Assembly: GCA_009760855.2 (NCBI GenBank)
Contig: WPIO01000104.1
Coordinates: 1,031,001 to 1,095,000, forward strand
Reading direction: 5' to 3'
From: Cristatella mucedo
Taxonomy: Eukaryota; Bryozoa; Phylactolaemata; Cristatellidae
DNA length: 64,000 bases
Both the position numbers and the translations under genes were made by a program. Each line of letters opens with the position of its first letter. Within the stretch, counting starts at the first letter, position 1. The notes beneath the pieces are model-generated. The model did no database searches. It saw only the letters and a program-made list of their open reading frames with translations, and was not told the DNA's origin. Shown here in pieces: positions 40,040 through 50,009 of this stretch.

Positions 40040-41781
40040 TTATTCAAAACCTAAAAGTCCAAAAGGGTCGAAGTATAAGAAGATTGTATATAATCATTTA
40101 ATAATAATATATAGTCATCTTCAATGCCGTAGTATGTAATATTAAGAAAATTAGAAACTAAGAAATTTGGCGAGTAAAGTTTGTGATAATAGTTTGTACC
40201 TATAAATTTTTGTCTATCTATAGAAGATATAATGAAGTTTATTTTAACATTTGAATAATTTACTCTAGTCAAATTGATCTTTTATTATAATTAATCTATC
40301 ACTTGTTTCTATAGAAGTAGTTGTCAGTCTGAAGTTGTCAGAAATTGTAAAACTTTGACCACGCAAACCTCTGGCAACATCATAAAGATCCTTTATTTTT
40401 AATTTTATTTTTGAATAACTTAGTTTTTTCTTGCTGATATATCAGATAATCTAGCTAAAGATGATTTATCACCACTAGAAAGATTAGTTATACTATAAAC
40501 ATTCAATGTTCCTCCCATTTTTGAGATAGGTGTTTTTTTAGATAAAACATTTCAATAGGAAGCCCTATGAAACAGTTCATAGGTATATTAGTTCTAACTG
40601 CATCTGCACTTAAGGTTCCAGTAATAGTATCTAGAATTCCTGCTTTTTGATCAGTGTACTCTTTTATTGCATTATCATTTTCATTAATTGTATTTGTTAC
40701 ATTAACATATTTTTTGAGTTTGCAGATATGTTTCCCCTTAAAACTTGATCTGAATCTTTCCTTACATAGTCGTTATCAGCAAACGATTTCCCAACAGCTT
40801 CCAATGGATCTATATTATTTCCAAGATTTACTATTCTATTTTCAGACATATTCAGCGTTCCAGTCATCTGTAAGTCTTTTCTGCTGAGCATTATAATACT
40901 GCTATATAAATAGTAATATATATATATATCTCTATCTAACCATCTTGATCCACATATAAAAGTAGAACTGGTAGCTATCTTTTTATTAGAATCTAAAATA
41001 TATCCACCATACAGCTGATCATCCTGTGTTGTTAGTGTTGATGGTACAGGCATAAGTACTTTTGTTAAAAAACCGCTTAGACCAGTATCATTATATGTTA
41101 CTGCAAGAATAAATATACCATTAGGAATTTTAATATTGTTAATGCCAGTAACCCATCTACCATTAAATGTTTTTCCATATATTTGAGTAGTTAACGAGCC
41201 ATCCATAATTCCTCTACATTTTACAGTTGCAACATTTCCATTTACTCTTTGTAAGTAACCAAGATTTACGCCATCATTAGGATTTACAGGATCATTTTTT
41301 ATGATTATTGGAAAGTTACCCATATTTAAAGGTCCAATAATAGTTGCACCTTTTAAGTTCACAAAGTTATCATCAGCATATTTCTTATTGACGACATCAT
41401 ACGGAGTTGTAGGAGCATCGTTAGTATTGACAACTAAACTAGAAATAGTTAGCACACCATTCATTCTTTCACCCGTTTTTGATATTTTTGTATCAGCATA
41501 ATCTTTTGTAGCAGCATCACTTGGATTAACAGGATTAGCAAGAGATCTATCACTCGATGATTGTTCATATCAATATCACCATCAGTGGTTGTTCCTCTAG
41601 ATATTTTTGTAAAAAAGTTTGCATCGATATACTTTCTATTTACAGCTTCTGTAGAATCAACGGGATCTCCAAGATTTTTTATTAGGTTTTGATTCACATT
41701 TAAAGTCCCATTCATAATATCTCCAGCCTTACGAGTGTAATTTTTTTGGCTAGATCATTTCCTACGATATCCAAGCGACAT
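40040..41781 (-). pseudogene. Fibre-like protein B, broken
   Basis: Start motif attgtatagaATG at 41,781. The product is built of phage-fibre-like modules in which a small beta unit is followed by an N/D-P-x-D/E-A-V-x-K-x-Y-x-D type tag: LGDPVDSTEAVNRKYIDANF, APTTPYDVVNKKYADDNFV, DPVNPNDGVNLGYLQRV and NIDPLEAVGKSFADNDYV. A globular region (IMDGSLTTQIYGKTFNGRW) lies in the middle. It is the longest of three fibre genes. Frameshifts occur near 41,755, 41,535, 40,695, 40,430 and 40,260. Such proteins form trimeric virion fibres and bind host surfaces; here that is inference from the repeats. Confidence 0.7.
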
Positions 41782-41782
41782 T

Positions 41783-42630
41783 CTATACAATAGTAATAAT
41801 AAAATCAATATATGTAATATTACTAGCAACTGTTAGATTGTTAATCATATAAGTGCATGATCCATCAATATTTATTACTAAAAGGAGAGTACCAGAAACA
41901 CCATAGGTGTCGTCACTAGTCACTAACTCTAAAAACACTCCAGTAGTATTAGAACACTAGAGTATACTAGATACTGTTTGAAAGTTTGTTACTGGGCCAG
42001 CAACAAAATTTTTTAAAGGTGTTGCATAGCCGATTATATTTCCTTGCTGATTCAAAACTGTCATATCAGCAGGAGTTGCTCTTGAAGTAGAACTTTCTAC
42101 TCCAGTTCCATTAACATTAATATTAAATATGTTTAACGGAACAATAGTTGATGCATTTTTAAAACCAGTAAGCCTTAAATACAAAGTAGAACATTTATAA
42201 GAATCAACAGATTGCTTTGTTACAACATCTGAATTTTTCAAAGAGGTAATTCTGTTTGATCCTAGATCAAGAGTACTATTAGAGTTACTATTGAAAACTT
42301 GAGTCATACTTTTTAGCAATCCATAGTTTATTACTTTGTAGAATCTTGATAAGCAGTTCCAGAATTTCCTGATGTTCCTTTAATGTTTTTACAGTTTAAC
42401 TGGGATAACAGTTTTGCACTATTCTTTGGAAGTAAGTCAGATAAATTAGAAACAGAAGCTATTTCTCCTGAAACATTACTTGCTACAGTATTTAAAAAGT
42501 TTGAATTAAGAGCATAATATAATCTTATTGCATCTCCATCATTTACTGGAAAGCCAAGATTTGTAATGCCATTGCCATTAGCATCGAGATCACTAAAAAT
42601 ATTACCATTAATCTTTGTACCATTTTCCAT
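41783..42630 (-). pseudogene. Fibre-like protein A, broken
   Basis: Starts at 42,630 after tatatataagaATG, 10 bases from the start of a divergent plus-strand gene. The N-terminus (INGNIFSDLDANGNGITNLG) is clearly paralogous to fibre C. One repeat tag, FPVNDGDAIRLYYALN, is followed by LDLGSNRITSL-type units and a beta-rich C-terminal domain. A frameshift lies near 42,325 and an in-frame TAG near 41,955. Its stop codon overlaps the start motif of fibre B. Confidence 0.7.
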
Positions 42631-42643
42631 TCTTATATATATG
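42628..42643. promoter_or_regulatory. Shared bidirectional start motif, fibre A / plus-strand gene
   Basis: The two divergent ATGs are separated only by tcttatatat. This TATA-like core reads as a start motif in both directions. Confidence 0.65.
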
Positions 42644-43737
42644 AAGAAAATAAAAGGTGGTGATCTGAAATCTGGCTTAGATACAACTAAAGAAGTAGTA
42701 TCAGGAACAACAACAGCAACTGAGATTGGATCAAAAGCAATTATAAAAGTAGCTCCTAAAATTGCAATGAAACTGAGTCTACATGCATCAAACAAGATTG
42801 CAACTATTGTTCCAAAATTTTTGCAGTCATTCGAAGTAACTGGAACTGCTACAAAAGCACTTGGCGAATTTCTATCAGGAATAACAGGAATTGTAGATCT
42901 TGGTTTTTTTTATAAAAGAGATTGTAGACGATATTGCTTCTGGAAAATATGGCAATGTCTTCTGGTGAACAATTGCAGAAAAAAAGGACTGTCAAAAATG
43001 GTTGCTTCTTTAGAGGTTGGCTTTTACATAAACGAGATTTTGCTAGAAGCGGAAAGAGCTAAATCTGATTGGTACTTTGATCCTAGTAGGTTTCTTTCAG
43101 ATGCATTTGGAGAGGAAGTGAGTTGGTCTGCTGCTCAACTAGATCCTCTTGCGTGGAAAAAAGAACTTTCTCGAAGTGAGAAGATAAGGAGGATTTCTGC
43201 CTGCAATTCCAGCTATTATAGCAAGTATAGCTTCTGTGGTTGGGGCTGTTGGCTTAAATGTTTCAATAGCGGTATCGGTTGCAGGATTGATTAAGAAGAT
43301 TATTGACTCAACAATGTATACTGCAAAAGCACCTAAAATGGATACACATGAAGAACGAATGAGTGCTTTGATTTTACAAAGTGAAAGACTAAAGAATGCA
43401 ATTACAGATATAAAAAATATGATAGAATTACTTGATAGAAACATTGATATTGATTTGAGTGACAAAGTGCAGAATAGTGAGGTGAAAAACAGATTAGATT
43501 ATCTTAAAACTGGAAAGCAGTTAGTGGAGGTATCAGGAGTTAGCTATTCAGATAAGTTAAAGGAAGACATAAAAAAAGGTAGAAAGTAGTACGATTGGAG
43601 GACGAAAGTCCTGCGATTACAAAGCTGAGTCTGCAATGTTACTAGCTAATCTTTATGCACAAGGTAAATCACAAGAAGAAATACGTAGAGAGGTACTACA
43701 ACTAAGAGATGAGTTGAAAAAACGCTGTAAAAATTAA
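42641..43737 (+). pseudogene. Putative membrane-associated structural protein, broken
   Basis: Start motif ttcttatatatATG. Readable segments include GTTTATEIGSKAIIKVAPKI, SDWYFDPSRFLSDAFGEEVS, a long Ala/Val/Gly/Ile hydrophobic stretch near 43,200-43,290 (VVGAVGLNVSIAVSVAGLI, in the frame read after the shift) likely to span or enter a membrane, and a charged C-terminus with LLANLYAQGKSQEEIRREVL. Frameshifts lie near 42,905, 42,985, 43,195 and 43,590. It is not recognised by family. The hydrophobic core suggests a virion membrane or penetration role, which is inference. Confidence 0.5.
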
Positions 43738-44287
43738 AATTCTGTATGGCGAACTAATTTGAAATCTTCTGTTAGAGAATAAGTAAAATTGAGTCTAGCA
43801 AATTGTAGGTGAAGGCTTATAGCTGCAAGATCACGTACTTCAGCAGCTTTCTCTGCAGATTCGTAGTAACCTAAATGATAACTAGTATTATCTACTTTAA
43901 TATATGATTTATATGTTTTGCTCTTTTATCAAAACAGACACCAATATATTTAGATTTATTATTTTTTTGTATTCCCCTATTTTTTCGATTTTCCAATTGC
44001 GTTGCAACTCTTAGATTAGAAATCCTGTTATCAGATGTATCTAAGTTTTCATGGTAGATCTGAAAAACAGGCATCTCTTCTTTCATTATAATCCATGCCA
44101 ATCTATGACCTTTATATCGCTTTCCGTCAATACTTGTAATTCTATATCCATAACTGTCAATACTTCGGGCCTCAGCTCCAATAGTTGCCCGACCTCAGCT
44201 GTTTATCCTCCAAAAGAATCTGCTAGTATCTGGATCATATGTAAGAAGTTCCATAACCCTAGATCTAAGTTCTTCAAATTGATTCAT
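43734..44287 (-). pseudogene. HNH-AP2 homing endonuclease, broken
   Basis: Start motif atatattaagaaATG. The readable N-terminal part includes SYGYRITSIDGKRYKGHRLA followed by WIIMKEEMPVFQIYHENLDT and SDNRISNLRVATQLENRKNR. This is the canonical order of phage-type HNH homing endonucleases, with H and N residues visible, although the residue before the central His is Tyr where Asp is usual. An AP2-type DNA-binding module follows (NKSKYIGVCFDKRA, then in another frame YHLGYYESAEKAAEVRDLAA and FARLNFT). An in-frame TGA lies near 44,198 and a frameshift near 43,890. It is convergent with, and overlaps, the preceding gene's stop. Confidence 0.75.
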
Positions 44288-44344
44288 TTCTTAATATATA
44301 ATAGTTTAATTTGTCTGTAAATGAAAATTAAATATATTATAGAA

Positions 44345-45102
44345 ATGGAATACCATGAGGTTAAGCAAAATCTATCAGAACACCAAGTAAAGCAAGTTAA
44401 CAAGTCTGATAAGCCTATTTCAATTAGATTAAAAAAAGAAGACCTATCAGGCACAGTTCCAATATTTGTAACAAAAACACAACTTGCTAGAATTAAAAAG
44501 TGTAGATAAAAAAACACTGGCTTACAATTGAATCTTTCTCTTAAACAAATAAAACGTAATAGAAAAGTTGGTAACGGTTTGGTCGATATAATAAATAAAC
44601 TTACTGGAAATCGTGAGATGCACATGCGTCTTCCTTCAGAAGTAAAATCAGAGAATGTACCAGGCGGTTCATTCAATGGTACTAACCGTTACAGTTATGC
44701 CGGACCAGGAACTAAGTTTGCTCAGAGAATGAAAGAAAATTATGAAGGCGTAAATGATTTTGACAAATCTGCTTTGGTCCATGATCATACGTACACCGAA
44801 ACTTCATCAATGGCCGAACCTCAAAGAACACAAATAAGAAACTTGTCAGACTTGGTGTTAGCTGAGTCTGCTGCTAGAATTGCGCTCGATCCAAGACAGC
44901 CTGCATATGTTCGTGACAGTTGCGGCCGTCATGGCTGCGAAATCAAAATTAGGTTTGGGAATTGGTGGAGCTCTAAACAATTCATTTGCTACTGATTTTC
45001 TAAAGGACAGAATAAGTAATCCTGCTAGCCTAAATAAGATAAAAAAATTATGCTCGAGGAATTGTTGATAGAATGCTTGATATAACTCGGAAAATTATCT
45101 AA
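44345..45102 (+). pseudogene. Phospholipase A2-domain protein with pX-like N-terminus, broken
   Basis: Start motif tattatagaaATG. The N-terminus has the pX-like pattern of small virion proteins (LSEHQVKQVNKSDKPISIRL, then FVTKTQLARIKK), and after an in-frame TAA at 44,507 continues in frame with LNLSLKQIKRNRKVGNG. The PLA2 core is visible: the calcium-loop YAGPGTKF, then FDKSALVHDHTYT with the catalytic His-Asp pair. A frameshift near 44,920 leads to a glycine-rich end (KLGLGIGGALNNSF), and another lies near 45,050. PLA2 of this parvovirus type opens membranes during entry. Homologues occur in Polintons and adintoviruses. Confidence 0.75.
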
Positions 45103-45154
45103 AAAAATTTAACTTACAAACTAATTTTATTTTTATTCTATACTTGTTTACTTT

Positions 45155-45642
45155 TTAAAACTCTGCTGGATTGAACATTGATATCCTTGGTGAACTATAA
45201 ACTTTTACTTGGTCAATATTTAATCTAATATTTAATCTCGCTTCATTATTATAGTATTCTTTTGAAATATAGCTACCATCAAGAATTCCAGTTATACAAA
45301 AATTATTTCCTAATTTTTTAGTTACGTCTGCAGGACTAGATACTTTAATTTGTTTATTATTCTCATCAAACATAATACTAGGTTTCTTTCCAAAATCAAA
45401 TCTGATTCCAATTGTTGACCTTGCACAAGCATCAAATCCCTTGAATTCTAATTGTTCACTCGATCTATCTACGATATTTTGAATATAAGGAAGTGATTTT
45501 TTGTTATATACATCCATGCACTAAGATAAGGTTTTGAGTCTTTTGAAATTGTCTCTTCAACGTGAACGTGTGCAGGCTTTCCTTTAGGAATAACAACTGC
45601 AGAATTTTGGAGGACTACAAATTTCTTTTCTTGATTTTCCAT
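45155..45642 (-). pseudogene. Unknown beta-rich protein, about 160 codons, one frameshift
   Basis: Start motif actatatagaATG at 45,642. Readable segments are FVVLQNSAVVIPKGKPAHVH and DVTKKLGNNFCITGILDGSY then LNIRLNIDQVKVYSSP. Alternating hydrophobic pattern and length (about 160 codons) would suit an OB-fold single-strand DNA-binding protein, but this is only a suggestion. One frameshift near 45,515 separates the two halves. Confidence 0.5.
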
Positions 45643-45670
45643 TCTATATAGTGGAAATATGTTGTTTAAT

Positions 45671-46080
45671 TCAAATTGATAATTGCATGATTGTACCAAA
45701 ATCAAAAAACTCCATTAGTTTAAGGAAGATTAAGCACCTCATTCCACAATCCGTTTGATTGAACTTTTGCAGTTGAAACGTTTGAAAACTTGGTGTAACA
45801 CCAAAATAATCAATTACTTCTGGCATTGGAGGAGCACCGAACGAATCAAAATAAAAACATCGATCTCCTATTTTTTTAAGAGCTACCCAATGATATATTG
45901 CTAGATCTGATTTTCCAGTATTGCAAATAAGACACTAATTCTGTTCTGAAGAACTTAATTCATCTCTTGCAAATACACCTCTGAAATATTTTATATCTAA
46001 TTCTTTTACATAGTGATCTATTTAAATATCAGTTAGTGGTGTACTTTTTATTTTTTTTTTAACTTTTGATAGTTTTTCTT
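45671..46080 (-). pseudogene. PRO: Adenain-type maturation cysteine protease, broken
   Basis: Cuts capsid precursor proteins during virion maturation. The minus strand reads IDHYVKELDIKYFRGVFARD, then IYHWVALKKIGDRCFYFDSF, GAPPMPEVIDYFG and KFNQTDCGMRCLIF. The adenain landmarks are all present: His in HWVAL (45,890-45,892), acidic residue in YFDSFG, Gln and Cys in QTDCG (Cys codon 45,746-45,748). Two in-frame stops near 45,938 and 46,021 break it, so no long ORF marks it. The true start is unclear and may lie at or before 46,109, overlapping the zinc-ribbon gene. It lies beside the ATPase gene, as in other Polintons. Confidence 0.85.
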
Positions 46081-46082
46081 AG

Positions 46083-46376
46083 TTAAGAAAGTATTTCTTC
46101 TTTACTCATCTCACCACCAAACTTTTTACCATGTGACAAAACTCCACCACCAAATTTCTGTCCGTGAGCTAGAACTCCAGAACCAAACTTCTTTCCGTGA
46201 GCTAGAACTCCACTGCCACTTTCTGATCTAAGCTTTACAAACTTTGACTTTTTACTCTCACAGATCACACAAATTGCTTTAATCATTCCTCTAAGACCTT
46301 TTTTACTATCAATCTCAACATATTCCTCATGAATGCTAGCTGTTGGCTTCTTACATTTCAAGCAGTAAATTTCCAT
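46083..46376 (-). CDS. Zinc-ribbon protein with GVLAHGKKFG repeats, 97 aa
   Basis: Start motif attatataaATG, divergent from the ATPase gene. The N-terminal half is a four-Cys ribbon (YCLKCKKPT and CVICESKKSKFV), resembling the short YCVKCK-type ribbons of large DNA viruses (DUF5679-like). The C-terminal half has three near-identical repeats GSGVLAHGKKFG. The Lys/Gly/His repeats suggest nucleic-acid or capsid-interior binding, which is inference. The frame is intact. Confidence 0.6.
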   Translation of the reverse strand: MEIYCLKCKKPTASIHEEYVEIDSKKGLRGMIKAICVICESKKSKFVKLRSESGSGVLAHGKKFGSGVLAHGQKFGGGVLSHGKKFGGEMSKEEILS

Positions 46377-46410
46377 TTATATAATATAAAAACTTTTTTT
46401 AGTATAGGAA

Positions 46411-47075
46411 ATGTCACTTCGAGTAAGAGCGTTTAATTTTGGACAAGATGTGGATACTAAGAACCATTGCCGAGTGTACCAATCAGAGCTTTAGTTTTAG
46501 GTCCAAGTGGTTCAGGTAAATCTCAACTTATCATGAATTGGATATTTTATGGAATGGTTAACTATGATTGTTGTACAATTATTGCTTCAAGTTTAGATCA
46601 AAATTTGTATCGCGGACTTATGTCAATGACAAAAGAAAACAAGGCTTACTCTTGGATTAACGGAATTGATGCTATGCCAGAAGTAGACTCATATAAGAAC
46701 TGCAAGAATTTAGTTGTGCTTGATGATTTAATGACTGAGGATCAGACTAAGATATTAGACTATTTCACACGAGGAATACATAAAGGTCTGAATATTTTCT
46801 ATCTTGCTCAAGGGTTTACTAATATACCTAGGAGAGAAATTAGAAATAATGTAAATCTAATAGTAATCTTTAAGCAAAACACAACTGATATTGAGTATAT
46901 CCGTGATGCATATGTTGGAGATATTGATAAGAAACAATTTAGAGAATGGGTCAACTCTTGTACTAGAAACCGTTTTGGATATTGCATAATAGATCTAACT
47001 AAGACTGAATCGGAAGGCAGATTTTGGTCTGTTGATTCAGAAGGAAAGCAATTAATGACATTTTTTAATTGTTAA
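46411..47075 (+). pseudogene. ATP: DNA-packaging ATPase (FtsK/HerA, A32-like)
   Basis: Pumps the genome into the capsid. Start motif agtataggaaATG, then RVRAFNFGQDVD, one early frameshift near 46,465, then an intact ATPase domain. Walker A is LVLGPSGSGKSQL and Walker B is LVVLDDLM. Further landmarks are a sensor-like FYLAQGFTNIPRREIRNNVN with conserved Gln, and a C-terminal RNRFGYCIIDLT. Total length about 220 codons, normal for Polinton ATPases. Apart from the early shift the domain is complete. Confidence 0.88.
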
Positions 47076-47088
47076 TAGATATAGTAAA

Positions 47089-48254
47089 ATGTTTAATGGA
47101 AAAATTTACTCAAGTGGTAAAAAACCTTACAAAGGAAGTGTTCAAGAGGCATTAGATTACGAAACTAAACTGCAAAACCTGCAAGATCTAAGGGATGCAA
47201 ACATTCTAGAAAACTCCAGTGAGATACATAGAATAGAATCAGAAATCACTATAAGAGATGCTGTTGAGCATAGACTAAACGAGCAAGCATTAGAGGGATC
47301 AACTGATAACTCAGGTAACGTTGTTGTTGAGAAACTTAAAAGAATTAGACCTAAACTTGCTTTACAAATAGAAAAAAAGAACAACTGCAGAAAGTTTTAG
47401 AATAAAAACCAAAATCAGACATATCTAACACTATTCAAAAAGCAAGAATGGCTGTTAGTGAAGGAAAGCACAAAAAAGCGATTACTATAGCAAATCAAGC
47501 AAAGAAATATGCAGCAAATCCAATAATACGAGAAGCTATTGATGCTGCTCAAAAAGGTTTAGCTGAAGAGTTAAATATAAATCCATCCACTGGCACACCG
47601 AAGAAAACTGCAGTAGATTTTGATAAAGCTAAACTAATTGAAGTAGTTAAAGAAAAAAATGGATATGTTCCAAGTTATGTGACAAGAATAATAAATGAAA
47701 TTGATAGTACAAATAAAGATTTAAAACTATATGAGCTAGGTCGAAAACTTCATAATGAGAAAATTTATACTGCTGAAAAGAAATTAGAACAGACTGCTCA
47801 TGATATCTTAGAATATGTAGAAAAATATTTTAGTTGGGCAGATGATAAACAAAAAGAAGAAATAATTAAAGCATATGAATCAACAATTGATAAAAAGAAA
47901 GATTTACTTGATATTATTGGAGCAAAAAAGGGAGTATCCAAACCACTAAGAAAGATTGTGGAAAATCTTAGTGAAAAAATTCTTTCCAATTTTATTACAG
48001 AGTTAGATAAATAGAAAAAAAAGAAGTGTAAAAGAGGAAAGGGTTTTAGATTATTTAAAACAAAAAGTTGGTAGCGGCATTAAAATAATACCATTAGTTG
48101 TAAAGAATGATTCAGAGAATTTGACAAAATAGAATTGTGGATTCGTGAACTTGCTGCTGGAAATACTGGAGTAGTAAATTCTATTAGTGCTGCTGTTGAA
48201 TACCTTGCAAAATCTAGAAAAGTACCAAAGTCATACACTGCTAAGATAAATTAA
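47089..48254 (+). pseudogene. Long Lys/Glu-rich helical protein, broken
   Basis: Start motif gatatagtaaaATG, 14 bases after the ATPase stop. N-terminal YSSGKKPYKGSVQEALDYET is followed by long charged helices with a Thr/Pro hinge (NINPSTGTPKKTAVDF) and a C-terminus containing LWIRELAAGNTGVVNSIS. Breaks are a frameshift near 47,380, an in-frame stop near 47,411, a stop at 48,012 and a frameshift near 48,115. Its place between the ATPase and minor capsid genes suggests a virion scaffold or core component. I do not recognise the family. Confidence 0.5.
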
Positions 48255-48275
48255 CTTGTATATGATATATAGAAA

Positions 48276-49147
48276 ATGTCGGATCTTCTTGGTGTGGCTA
48301 AGGATATTCTAAACAATTTTGAGTCAATCAAAAAAGATACCATTGCAGGTAAGGACGGGTACGTTTTTAATATAAGTGGAACTACTAATCCTATTAGAGT
48401 AAAAATTAATAACCCAATAAAGCTTAAGAATAAAAGGTTTAAGTTATGCTTCAAAAAGTTTGTCGGAACCAATTCTATTAAATACATTACATCTGCAAAT
48501 AATTTTGTTTACAGGATTACAGGTGGATCTGATCGAATAGTAAGAATACCACCTGGTATATATGCTGCTATATCTGATGATGTAAATGTTGATATTGCAG
48601 ATACAATAAATAATTCTGTTGTATTATCTGGAAATAATAAGTTTGTCTTAGGTATTGATACTGCTACTTCTAATTCTTGGATTACTATGCCTACTGGATT
48701 TACATTTGTTGCTATTAAATCTACTATAGCTCCATTACTTGGATTTACTGGAACTGTTTATACAACAGACAAGACACTTCCATTAGAGATACATACAGTG
48801 CTGCTCCTGGAAAACAGTTTACACAAGTAGTTGTAGATCCTGGAGAGAAAATTATTTCAGAGAATGAAGTTTTTGTTTCTGATCTAAACTTAATTCTTAT
48901 AAACTGTAATTTAGTTGCTAGTGGTTCAAGTTTTATAAATAATATCGAAACACGAGCTCTTAGAAGTTTTGCTTATAATTTCTATCCTTGGAAACAAATG
49001 GTATATGGACCGAATACTCTTGAATATTACAATCTTGTTGGAGATTCTATTTCTGATATATTGATACAATTACAGATCAAAACTTAAAAGTCTTAGATTT
49101 TGGTTCTCAGCAGATTACTGTTGTAATAGAAATTATTGAGATATAAT
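48276..49147 (+). pseudogene. Minor capsid (penton-type) paralogue 1, broken
   Basis: Start motif tatatagaaaATG. It has an N-terminal extension (LLGVAKDILNNFESIKKDTI) that paralogues 2 and 3 lack, then a jelly-roll-like beta pattern. The C-terminal signature shared by all three paralogues is LDFGSQQITVVIEIIEI. A frameshift lies near 48,795 and another near 49,060. Penton-type proteins close the capsid vertices. Confidence 0.65.
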
Positions 49148-49153
49148 ACAAGA

Positions 49154-50002
49154 ATGTCAATAAGAATAACTGAAACTAACAGTTCAGATACAAAAACTCT
49201 TGTTCCGCCAATCTTATTAGGATCAGATTCTGGATATAACAAAATAGGCTTACGAAGAGTTGAGTTTACATATACAAAGTTGTAATGAATGTTACTTCTA
49301 ATGTAAACAATTTTCTTTGGTATAAAGCAGGACTTACATCTTCAAGTACATCTATTCAGATTGCTGATGGATATTACGACAGTAATAAGATTGTTAATTA
49401 TTTGAATACTGCCCTATCAGCAGTAGGTGCTCTATATGTAGTTGTAGGTAGAGTAGTATCTGGCGGAATAAAATGTAGTGTTGATAAAGACGATAAGATA
49501 ATTTTACAAGTCTATAATTATTACGTTGTAGTACTTGGAAGTAATGCACATGGAACTATCTATTCTATTGGAGACACACTTGGTTTCAATTCAAATCAGC
49601 AGGGTTCGTTTGATGCTGATTTGGTTGGTGGAACTCCATATGAAGCAATTGAGAAAGCTATGTATTTCACTGGAACTTATAAGGCTTGGAACAAAATGCA
49701 AATGCCTGATGGATCTGGCATGAGATGGATAAGTGTTGACTGTGATCTTGTTAATTCAGAAATGAATTATGTCGAATATAGAAAGGGTTTCTTAAAAAAA
49801 ATCATCATCTTTATATATAATAGACACTGATGATATAAATCCTGGAGAAAAAGTAGATGTACACATTCCGAATGTATTATTTTTACCTACAAGAGGAGAT
49901 ATCAACGGCATTAGCTCTATAAAAATAAACTTAACAGATCAAAATGAAAATGTAATAACTATTATTACTGATGTTGTTGCTACTATAGAAATTTCAAAAT
50001 AA
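49154..50002 (+). pseudogene. Minor capsid (penton-type) paralogue 2, broken
   Basis: Start motif atataatacaagaATG, 7 bases after the previous stop. The N-terminus, with SSDTKTLVPP and KIGLRRVEF, nearly matches paralogue 3 (SSDSKTLVRP, KVGLRRIEF). Other shared blocks are SIGDTLGFNS, TYKAWNKM, VSVDCDLVN-like ISVDCDLVN and the end SSIKINLTDQNENVITIITD. Frameshifts lie near 49,280 and 49,795. Confidence 0.7.
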
Positions 50003-50009
50003 TATAAGA

